Assembly (NCBI GenBank): GCA_937952875.1
Contig: CALFDI010000375.1
Coordinates: 1-7,555 of the forward strand
Reading direction: 5' to 3'
Length of the DNA: 7,555 nt
Source: an uncultured Verrucomicrobiales bacterium
GTDB taxonomy: Bacteria > Verrucomicrobiota > Verrucomicrobiia > Verrucomicrobiales > Akkermansiaceae
Shown: piece by piece, positions 1 through 5,878 of the stretch
How positions within the stretch are numbered: position 1 is the stretch's first letter
Layout of the letters: the number at the start of each line of letters is the position of its first letter
Position numbers and translations under genes: made by a program
The notes under the pieces: generated by a model
What the model saw: only the letters and a program-made list of their open reading frames with translations
Told to the model about the DNA's origin: nothing
Databases searched by the model: none

Positions 1-533
1 CCAGTCTCATTGAGCACAAGGCCTTCTAAAGCACCTCCTTGGATAGCCTCGACCTTTGCCATCACATTATTGAGATAGTTCAGGCTTTTCACTTGCGGGC
101 TGAGTGACGCATGCGTTGGACGGCGGGTAGAGCATGTAACGAGCTTTAGCCCATTATCGTAATGTTCCTGCGGGTAGAGCTTTATGGCATCAGCAATGAT
201 GATTGTGGAAGACTTCTCACAGAGGAAGGGATTCAGGCCAAGACCACCTTCTCCACGAGTGACAATGAGGCGAATATAGCCGTCTTGGAGATCATTCTCT
301 TGGATGGTTTCTATGAGAGCCGCGACCATTTCCTCTGGCGTCTGCCTGATCGTTAATAGGATCGCCTTTGCTGATTCATAGAGGCGCTTTATATGTTCTT
401 CGAGCCGGAAAATACGTCCATTGTAAAAGCGAATTCCTTCAAAGATACCGTCTCCGTAAAGTAAACCGTGGTCAAAGACAGAGACTTTAGCGTCAGCTTT
501 ATCCACGAGTGTTCCATCCATCCAAATTTTCAT
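1..533 (-). CDS. ilvE: Branched-chain amino acid aminotransferase, N-terminal part (runs off left edge)
   Basis: The reverse strand reads as a class IV (D-alanine/branched-chain type) PLP aminotransferase. It is expected to interconvert leucine, isoleucine and valine with their 2-oxo acids, using glutamate/2-oxoglutarate, in the cytoplasm. The frame is open from ATG at 533 to the window edge, giving 177 full codons of a family usually near 290-310 residues. Visible motifs are VFDHGLLYGDGIFEGIR (residues 19-35), RLEEHIKRLYESAK (43-56), YIRLIVTRGEGGLGL (86-100) and STRRPTHASLSPQVKSLNYL (135-154). Lys149 in the last motif fits the PLP Schiff-base lysine. The ATG start is backed by a good AGGAG ribosome site and by the family-typical N-terminus MKIWMDG. 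The frame stays open about 30 codons upstream, but nothing supports an earlier start. The gene diverges from the PEP-CTERM gene. A D-amino acid aminotransferase or 4-amino-4-deoxychorismate lyase is the alternative, but the overall pattern fits IlvE better. Confidence 0.9.
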   Translation of the reverse strand, partial: MKIWMDGTLVDKADAKVSVFDHGLLYGDGIFEGIRFYNGRIFRLEEHIKRLYESAKAILLTIRQTPEEMVAALIETIQENDLQDGYIRLIVTRGEGGLGLNPFLCEKSSTIIIADAIKLYPQEHYDNGLKLVTCSTRRPTHASLSPQVKSLNYLNNVMAKVEAIQGGALEGLVLNET

Positions 534-539
534 ATAGGA

Positions 540-544
540 CTCCT
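540..544 (-). promoter_or_regulatory. Ribosome binding site of ilvE
   Basis: On the minus strand AGGAG lies 6 nt before the ATG at 533. It is the only convincing Shine-Dalgarno sequence in the window and fixes the ilvE start. Confidence 0.75.
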
Positions 545-661
545 GTTTCACCTCGGTAAGCGACCTAAGCAAGGGCAAAGGTGTGCATCCACTCAGAAAA
601 AAGCCGATCGTCTTCAGGGCATTTTAGAATACCTCTCGGGTGCTGATATCGGAGAATAAAC

Positions 662-696
662 TCCTCCCTTCATTCTGATACGTTTCGAAGGGAGGA
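662..696. repeat. Perfect 10-bp hairpin in the ilvE leader region
   Basis: TCCTCCCTTC (662-671) is the exact reverse complement of GAAGGGAGGA (687-696), with a 15-nt loop. Read on the minus strand, the right-hand product is followed by GTTTATTCTCC, a weak and interrupted T-run. It could therefore act as a terminator or attenuator between an upstream ilvE promoter and the ilvE start 129 nt further on. Read on the plus strand there is no T-tract, so a plus-strand terminator is unlikely. It could also be a protein-binding dyad. The function is inferred only. Confidence 0.45.
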
Positions 697-748
697 ACTC
701 CCCATAGTCGAACAGTCATACAAGTCATGTAATAACTTTTTTACCTAC

Positions 749-772
749 AAAAATAGACATATTTCTATTTTT
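749..772. repeat. AT-rich 9-bp inverted repeat in the ilvE / PEP-CTERM divergent intergenic region
   Basis: AAAAATAGA (749-757) and TCTATTTTT (764-772) are perfect reverse complements separated by CATATT. The repeat lies 19 nt before the TTG start of the PEP-CTERM gene and about 215 nt upstream of the ilvE start, in the AT-richest part of the window. It fits an operator or upstream promoter element shared by two divergent genes. I could not assign a confident -35/-10 pair to either direction; TATAAC at 783-788 is a possible -10 box for the plus strand. Confidence 0.4.
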
Positions 773-791
773 ATGCCAAATATATAACATC

Positions 792-1739
792 TTGCGCCAA
801 AAAACTAGTAAAATATGTCTTATCGCATCATTGATATCCCAAGGATTATCAATGGCTGCAGCCATATCCATTACCAATGTTCAAGTTAGCAGTCTTCCTG
901 GGACGCAAGATAGTGCAACTGCTGGCTCATCTTCAAGTAATCCCTTTCTAGATGATGTTTTCATAGACTCTTTCGATACGATGACATCTGCAGGGGTTAA
1001 TACATTCACACGTGCAGATGGGAATATTCAGCTAGGTTCAGCTGTTCGTGTTCGTTCTGGGGCTCAGTTTGTAAATGCCGAGTTTGGCGATCTAGATAAT
1101 GGCTCAGACGGCAATGCAAACCCATTCGTGAAAGCTGGACTGATTGCTGAAGGTGCTACAGTCCCCCCTTCTCTCTCTGAATCGACCGACCCAGCCATTC
1201 AAAACGCCTCCATTTCAGCTGCCATTAACACCTTCTCAATTAACGAAGGAATCGATGGTGAAGGAGATCCTTACACGTTGGACTACTTCTTTGAAGTCTC
1301 TGTTACCGATAACTCCCCTGTCGCTGATAACTCTCCAGAGTTTATCTTTTTCGAACGCGGAAGGAATTCGGGCATCATTGTAGAGGCGATTATTGGAGGA
1401 ACTCTGGATTCTCCTATTCTTGCGGGAACAGCGTTCACTCTGGGAGTATCGGACTTTGGAGCGACGGGCATTTATACAGACACGAGTGAAATAGGAAGTG
1501 GCCAAGAATTAGGCGTTGCTGGACTTGACCTGACCGACCTCAACGTCGGGACTGCGGCTGTCGTCGGCCTCCGAGTGACATCACTCGGGAACACAGGGGC
1601 GGATATATCAGGTATATTTGTCACAGCTCAGGAACCAGATGAACAGTTCGAGACTAATCCAATCATCCCAGAACCAAGCACTCTGCTTCTTTTTTCGATT
1701 GCTTCGCTTTTCCTTTTTCGAAGACGTCATTGCGTCTAG
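792..1739 (+). CDS. Exported PEP-CTERM sorting-domain surface protein
   Basis: A 315-aa secreted protein. Residues 1-24 form a signal peptide (basic MRQKTSK, hydrophobic core, cleavage near MAAA). The C-terminus is a PEP-CTERM signal: PEPST at 293-297, a hydrophobic helix about 298-309, then RRR at 310-312. Such proteins are handed to an exosortase, which cuts near PEP and links them to the envelope or extracellular matrix. No exosortase is present in this window. The body is low in Cys and rich in Gly, Ser, Thr, Asp and Asn, as in beta-rich surface proteins. The stretch FIFFERGRNSGIIVEAI (184-200) and the following VSDFGATGIYTDTSEI (219-234) resemble exosortase-dependent surface proteins of the XDP2 kind, from memory. 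The start is TTG without a Shine-Dalgarno sequence. It is chosen because the next in-frame ATG (852, residue 21) would remove the signal peptide and no in-frame ATG lies close upstream. The ligand or role is unknown. Confidence 0.85.
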   Translation: MRQKTSKICLIASLISQGLSMAAAISITNVQVSSLPGTQDSATAGSSSSNPFLDDVFIDSFDTMTSAGVNTFTRADGNIQLGSAVRVRSGAQFVNAEFGDLDNGSDGNANPFVKAGLIAEGATVPPSLSESTDPAIQNASISAAINTFSINEGIDGEGDPYTLDYFFEVSVTDNSPVADNSPEFIFFERGRNSGIIVEAIIGGTLDSPILAGTAFTLGVSDFGATGIYTDTSEIGSGQELGVAGLDLTDLNVGTAAVVGLRVTSLGNTGADISGIFVTAQEPDEQFETNPIIPEPSTLLLFSIASLFLFRRRHCV

Positions 1740-1763
1740 ATCAGATCAGGTTAAGTAGATGGC

Positions 1764-3155
1764 GTGAGCATTTCCTTCTCTCATACCTATACCGAGCTAC
1801 CAGATCGATTTTACAGTGCTCAGGCTCCCTCTCAAGTTCCAGCTCCTGAATTACTTCAGCTCAATGAAGAACTCTGCGATGAGTTAGGCATTGATCTTGA
1901 CTGGATACGTTCCGAACAAGGTCTCGGCATGCTGAGTGGAAATGAGCTACCTGAGAGCGCACATCCTATTTCTCAAGCCTATGCTGGCCACCAGTTTGGC
2001 AACTTTGTCCCACAGCTGGGAGACGGTCGCGCCATTCTCTTAGGCGAGATTGATGGAAAAGATCTTCAGTTGAAAGGCGCTGGCCGCACGCCTTATTCAC
2101 GTGGAGGTGATGGAAAATCAGCGCTCGGTCCTGTGCTGCGAGAGTATTTGGTCAGTGAAGCGATGTATGCCCTTGGCGTGCCTACTACACGAGCCTTAGC
2201 AGCAGTAGCGACTGGTGAAGCTGTGCATCGACAAGAGGGTCCTGTCCCTGGAGGCATCTTTACCAGGGTCGCAGCCAGCCACATTCGTGTCGGAACGTTT
2301 CAGTATTTCCTAGTTCGAGAAGATCAGGAAGCTCTGCAAGAGCTGACTCAATATGCGATAAAACGCCATTACCCCGACGCCGAATCAATCATCGATTTTT
2401 TCAAAGCTGTCGTATCCCGGCAAGCCACACTGATCGCTCAATGGATGTCTCTCGGATTCATCCATGGGGTGATGAATACCGATAATTGCAGTATTTCTGG
2501 TGAGACAATCGACTTTGGTCCATGTGCCTTCATGGATGAGTTCGATCCCAAAAAAGTCTTTAGTTCAATCGATCGAAACTCTCGTTACTCGTGGGAAAAC
2601 CAAGCACGTATAGCACATTGGAATCTGACACGTTTAGCTGAATGTCTTCTCCCTCTACTCGCGGAAACCCCTCAAGATGCCATTCCTCTAGTAGAAGAAG
2701 CGCTTGAAGCATTTGCACCACAATTCGAAGATAAATACCTCTTATGTTTTAGAGAAAAACTTGGGCTCAGAACAGCCTCTGAATCGTTTATCAATCAGAC
2801 CCTCAGTCTACTTGCTGACCACAGGCTCGACTTCACACTATTCTTCAGGAATTTGACCAGAGTCGCGATGGGCGAAGACTCCGACTTCTTTGCAGGGCAT
2901 GAAAAATGGCTCTCTGAATGGAAGAGTTATGGCCCTGCAGACGCTTCACTGATGCAGTCAAAAAACCCCATCATTATTCCACGAAATCACAGAATCGAAG
3001 AAGCCATCACAGCAGCGTATAATGGTGATTTCTCGTATTTTCACCGTCTTGTGAAAGCTTTCAAAACACCATTCCAAGAACAGGCAGAATTCGCTGACTT
3101 AGAAACACCTCCACGTGAACACGAGAAAGTCAGAGAAACATTTTGCGGCACGTAA
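1764..3155 (+). CDS. selO: Protein adenylyltransferase SelO (YdiU/UPF0061 family)
   Basis: A complete 463-aa SelO, a pseudokinase-fold enzyme that transfers AMP from ATP to Ser, Thr or Tyr of target proteins and is linked to redox stress responses in studied members. Signature stretches are YAGHQFGNFVPQLGDGRA (73-90), LQLKGAGRTPYSRGGDGKSA (101-120), FTRVAASHIRVGTFQYF (166-182) and HGVMNTDNCSISGETIDFGP (234-253). By comparison with the Pseudomonas enzyme as I recall it, Lys104 and Glu127 form the ion pair. Asp240, Asn241 and Asp250 are the catalytic and metal-binding residues, so the site looks intact. The C-terminus ends in the usual FCGT, with Cys461 where eukaryotic homologues carry selenocysteine near the end. 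Length is close to E. coli YdiU (478). The start is GTG: an in-frame TAA at 1752-1754 blocks extension, and the next ATG (1929) would lose the conserved LPDRFY region. The gene lies 24 nt after the PEP-CTERM stop with no terminator visible, so co-transcription is possible. Confidence 0.95.
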   Translation: MSISFSHTYTELPDRFYSAQAPSQVPAPELLQLNEELCDELGIDLDWIRSEQGLGMLSGNELPESAHPISQAYAGHQFGNFVPQLGDGRAILLGEIDGKDLQLKGAGRTPYSRGGDGKSALGPVLREYLVSEAMYALGVPTTRALAAVATGEAVHRQEGPVPGGIFTRVAASHIRVGTFQYFLVREDQEALQELTQYAIKRHYPDAESIIDFFKAVVSRQATLIAQWMSLGFIHGVMNTDNCSISGETIDFGPCAFMDEFDPKKVFSSIDRNSRYSWENQARIAHWNLTRLAECLLPLLAETPQDAIPLVEEALEAFAPQFEDKYLLCFREKLGLRTASESFINQTLSLLADHRLDFTLFFRNLTRVAMGEDSDFFAGHEKWLSEWKSYGPADASLMQSKNPIIIPRNHRIEEAITAAYNGDFSYFHRLVKAFKTPFQEQAEFADLETPPREHEKVRETFCGT

Positions 3156-3157
3156 AC

Positions 3158-4555
3158 TTAAAGCTCTACGAGGGAGTATTCGATCACATCTGCGGCTGCA
3201 TCTTCTAACCCATCGACGAAGGCTTTCCAGTTCGCTAAGTCTTCAGCCGTAGGCTCAGCAGTGCTCGTCCCTCGCACGACAAACCAGATCTGCATATCTA
3301 AGCCGCATCTTTGGCGGATTTCAGAATGCAGCTTTCTCATTTGTTTCGGCGATAGATTCCAGCCCTCTACCATGAGAACGACACCGCTTTTTGCCTGATC
3401 AAGCGCGGCGTATGCCTCGACCTCTTTGGACTCATCGATGACACCGACTTGGTAGATTCCAAGCGGGTGCACTCGTAACTTCATTCTCAGAAATGGGCTC
3501 ACTTCTGCTATTTCTAGATTTAATCCGCCTACATCTATAATTATAGCCTCGTCCTGCTGCCCAGACGTCTCCACTACCCGTTCAACATGACTCATACGTC
3601 GCCAAAGTTCACGGTGCGATGGCGCTTGAAAATCAAGCTGGCTCAGCGCCTTCTGCCGGCCTCTTACGGTGATGATCCAAAGTAATAACCGAGGCAATAG
3701 TCCCCAGACAATCAACGCACTTATAAGAAATGCTGGCCAGCGATAAGCTTCCCCCGCTGCCGCGAGTTCAGTCCCTGCTAGCCAACGAGATTCGGAGATC
3801 TCATCGACATCCGGCACTGCATCTGGAAACACCATCGCCCATGGAGAGGAGACAGTATTTACGATCTTCTGCACGATCTTCTCGGGCTCAGAATCAGACG
3901 TCGTCTCCCAGAAAAAGCGCACGTCCTGAAACATCAAAACACCGACGAGACCAGCGACTAAGCCTATGTTAAAACATACGCCCGCCCACTGACCAATACG
4001 CGCGAGCGTCCAGACACAGACATCTCGATAGCGTCCACCATCCTTTGCGACCGCCGCCCAGGTCTTGGCACCTTCTGGAGATGCCTTTTTCACTATCCAT
4101 AGGATGAAACGCCCGACGACTCCGAGCGCATCAGTCGCTCGCCTCCTCACGAGGAAAAGCAACACACCGAGGAATAGCAGTAACCACTGCAGACCAAGAG
4201 TCGCTAAGAGAAAATGTCCTAAATTATACGCCTGCTCTGGCTGACGAAGAAGCCCTAGAACGACTCCAACTCCTGAGACCAACATGAAAAAGCCAAGCAC
4301 CGTGGAGGCAAAACTCAAGCCTGCTACCAACTTCCCACCCGGGAAATCGCGATCGACTGATGTCTTTTGTGCACGAAACCATTCCAGTAACCCGATCCGG
4401 CGTTGCTCCACGCGATCTTTAACGCCCTCAAGTGCTGACTTCACGGATTTACGATAGATGGCCCGATCAGCAGCAGCTGATCGCTCCTCTTCTGAGCGTA
4501 TTAACCACTCGAAGTCGAGCAAATCACTGAGTGTCCATCTTCCCTTACCGGCCAT
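3158..4555 (-). CDS. DUF2868 domain membrane protein
   Basis: A 465-aa protein of unknown function that I recognise as DUF2868-like. The N-terminus (WTLSDLLDFEWLIRSEEE, residues 6-23) is followed by a charged helical region. Four hydrophobic segments follow at about 76-103, 112-136, 190-209 and 273-298. The last carries the family-like YRWPAFLISALIVWGLLPRL (271-290). The soluble C-terminal part (about 335-465) has an alpha/beta pattern, with IIIDVGGLNLEIAEV and GVVLMVEGWNLSP, but no complete P-loop (GxxxxGKS) is visible, so it is not itself a GTPase. In many proteobacteria DUF2868 genes sit next to a DUF3482 GTPase gene; none is seen here on either side. The ATG at 4555 is preferred because it begins just before the conserved WTLSDLLDFE. 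ATG at 4588 and GTG at 4600 are in-frame alternatives that add 11 or 15 residues. None has a Shine-Dalgarno sequence. The gene converges on selO with 2 nt between stops. Confidence 0.75.
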   Translation of the reverse strand: MAGKGRWTLSDLLDFEWLIRSEEERSAAADRAIYRKSVKSALEGVKDRVEQRRIGLLEWFRAQKTSVDRDFPGGKLVAGLSFASTVLGFFMLVSGVGVVLGLLRQPEQAYNLGHFLLATLGLQWLLLFLGVLLFLVRRRATDALGVVGRFILWIVKKASPEGAKTWAAVAKDGGRYRDVCVWTLARIGQWAGVCFNIGLVAGLVGVLMFQDVRFFWETTSDSEPEKIVQKIVNTVSSPWAMVFPDAVPDVDEISESRWLAGTELAAAGEAYRWPAFLISALIVWGLLPRLLLWIITVRGRQKALSQLDFQAPSHRELWRRMSHVERVVETSGQQDEAIIIDVGGLNLEIAEVSPFLRMKLRVHPLGIYQVGVIDESKEVEAYAALDQAKSGVVLMVEGWNLSPKQMRKLHSEIRQRCGLDMQIWFVVRGTSTAEPTAEDLANWKAFVDGLEDAAADVIEYSLVEL

Positions 4556-4644
4556 AAATTTCGAAAAAGCTAAGCAACTCCAGCCCATCACACAACCCAC
4601 AATACAAACGCATCAACAAATCCGAATATGTAGATGTGAAAAAA

Positions 4645-4672
4645 TTGACTTCGCTCTTACTCGATCTAGTCT
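4645..4672 (+). promoter_or_regulatory. Possible promoter of the split methionine synthase genes
   Basis: TTGACT (4645-4650) matches the -35 consensus at 5 of 6 positions. TAGTCT (4667-4672), 16 nt downstream, is only a weak -10 match. If used, transcription would begin around 4679-4680, near the first base of the nested stem at 4678, giving a leader of about 65 nt. This is a weak call from sequence alone. Confidence 0.25.
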
Positions 4673-4677
4673 CACGA

Positions 4678-4728
4678 CAAAACGCTTCCCTACACGGTCC
4701 CAGATCTACATGGTAGATCAGCGTTTTG
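4678..4728 (+). promoter_or_regulatory. Nested stem structure in the methionine synthase 5' leader
   Basis: Two perfect inverted repeats are nested. The outer one pairs CAAAACGCT (4678-4686) with AGCGTTTTG (4720-4728), 9 bp. The inner one pairs GATCTAC (4703-4709) with GTAGATC (4713-4719), 7 bp, closed by a 3-nt ATG loop. The inner 3' arm ends directly beside the outer 3' arm, so the stems could stack. The 16 nt at 4687-4702 would be left single-stranded on the 5' side. The structure ends 16 nt before the ATG at 4745. It does not match the SAM, SAH or cobalamin riboswitch consensus as I know them. It may be a regulatory RNA element, or the inner dyad (17 bp) may be an operator for a dimeric repressor. 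Confidence 0.5.
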
Positions 4729-4744
4729 CACACTCTTTCCTCAT

Positions 4745-5830
4745 ATGAGCCTCCGACACGAACTCGAAACAGCCCTTTCTGAACGCATTCTCATCCTGGA
4801 TGGAGCGATGGGGACCACCATTCGTGGCTATGGACTGGAGGAAAAAGATGCCCGCGGTGACCGCTTTACCAAAAATGACAAAGACCTCCTGAACAATGGA
4901 GATATCCTTTCAATCACTCGACCAGACATTATCAGTGATATTCACAAGCGCTTCTACGAGGCTGGATCAGACATTTGTGAAACGAATACCTTCTCCGGCA
5001 CCACATTGGCACAATCTGAATTCTTCGTCGAAGATCCTCGAGAAACTGGCAAAGGTCGGAAAGACCCTGAATTCTTTGATCGAGAGGTCCTTAACAATTC
5101 ATTCCTGTTAGATCTCGCTTGGGATCTCAATATCGAATCAGCAAAACTCGCAAAGCAGCAAGCCGATATCTGTAGCGAAAAGACTGGCCGCAAGCGCTAC
5201 GTCGCAGGAGCCATAGGTCCACTCACTGTTTCATTATCCAATAGTCCAGACGCTGAAGAGGCAGCCTTCCGGACCGTCACCTTCGATCAAGTCGTGGCCG
5301 ACTACACCCACCAAATCAAAGCCCTCATTGAAGGAGGCGTCGACATTCTCATGGTGGAGACGATCTTTGATTCGCTCAATGCGAAAGCCGCCCTCGTCGC
5401 CATAGCCGATTGTGAAACAGATCTTCCTATTATAGTAAGTGCCGCAGTGGGCCGTGGCGGAGAAACGATGATCTCTGCACAGAAGGCAGAAGCGCTGTGG
5501 AATGCCGTGCGTCACGTAAACCCTCTCGCCATCGGATTAAACTGCTCACTCGGACCAGACCTAATGGAGCCATTTTTAAGCGACCTCTCTAAGATCGCCT
5601 CAACACACGTCAGCTGCTACCCGAATGCTGGCCTGCCCAACCCCTTAGCCCCTACAGGGTTCGATCTCCTTCCCGAACATATGGCAGAGTATGCGGACCA
5701 ATTCAGCCTGGCAAACTACATCAATCTGATCGGAGGCTGCTGTGGCAATACACCCGAGCACATCGCCGCGATTGCTCAGGCCGCCGCTAAACACTCGCCA
5801 CGTAGTGTGCCCCAGCTCGCAGACTTATAG
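4745..5830 (+). CDS. metH: Homocysteine-binding domain of methionine synthase, as a separate protein
   Basis: A 361-aa protein equal to the N-terminal homocysteine S-methyltransferase barrel of cobalamin-dependent MetH. It binds homocysteine through zinc and receives the methyl group from methylcobalamin. Motifs seen are ILDGAMGTTIRGYGL (17-31), ETNTFSGTTLAQSEF (79-93), RYVAGAIGPL (151-160), IGLNCSLGPD (263-272) and IGGCCGNTPEHI (329-340). Cys267, Cys332 and Cys333 are the expected zinc ligands (C247, C310 and C311 in E. coli). Relative to E. coli MetH there is an extra stretch of about 27 residues at 97-123. The protein ends in PRSVPQLADL, where a full-length MetH would continue through a linker into the pterin domain. 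The remaining domains follow in the next gene 48 nt later in the same frame, so the two products probably act together. The ATG at 4745 has no Shine-Dalgarno sequence, only a pyrimidine-rich stretch, but the N-terminal match to MetH supports it. A BHMT-type stand-alone homocysteine methyltransferase is unlikely given the neighbour. Confidence 0.9.
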   Translation: MSLRHELETALSERILILDGAMGTTIRGYGLEEKDARGDRFTKNDKDLLNNGDILSITRPDIISDIHKRFYEAGSDICETNTFSGTTLAQSEFFVEDPRETGKGRKDPEFFDREVLNNSFLLDLAWDLNIESAKLAKQQADICSEKTGRKRYVAGAIGPLTVSLSNSPDAEEAAFRTVTFDQVVADYTHQIKALIEGGVDILMVETIFDSLNAKAALVAIADCETDLPIIVSAAVGRGGETMISAQKAEALWNAVRHVNPLAIGLNCSLGPDLMEPFLSDLSKIASTHVSCYPNAGLPNPLAPTGFDLLPEHMAEYADQFSLANYINLIGGCCGNTPEHIAAIAQAAAKHSPRSVPQLADL

Positions 5831-5878
5831 AAAACATATCCGTTCGATTTAAAAACTCCGCGTCTCCCCCTTTCCAGC

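Noticed and set aside
162..356. Plus-strand 64-codon ORF
   Set aside because: It lies wholly antisense to the well-supported ilvE coding sequence and has no domain of its own.
534..626. In-frame N-terminal extension of ilvE containing a lipobox-like LSGC
   Set aside because: The frame upstream of the ilvE ATG is open back to a TAA at 624-626 and reads FFLSGC. There is no suitable start before the lipobox. The good AGGAG and family length fix the start at 533, and IlvE is cytoplasmic.
468..659. Plus-strand 63-codon ORF whose stop lies 2 nt before the 662-696 hairpin
   Set aside because: Its first third is antisense to the start of ilvE. It has no ribosome site or recognisable domain, and the hairpin lacks a T-tract in this direction. 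The lysine-rich C-terminal part looks mildly protein-like, but this is not enough to call a gene.
4678..4728. Known SAM, SAH or cobalamin riboswitch upstream of metH
   Set aside because: The element is too short for cobalamin or SAM-I types, and I see none of the conserved core sequences of SAH or SAM-II types. It is kept only as an unassigned structured leader.
4545..4733. Minus-strand 62-codon ORF across the DUF2868/metH intergenic region
   Set aside because: It starts with GTG and overlaps the DUF2868 start in another frame. It covers the nested stem region and shows no ribosome site or recognisable sequence.
5831..5878. Terminator or separate promoter between the two metH genes
   Set aside because: The 48 nt show no inverted repeat with a T-tract and no convincing -35/-10 pair, so co-transcription is assumed.
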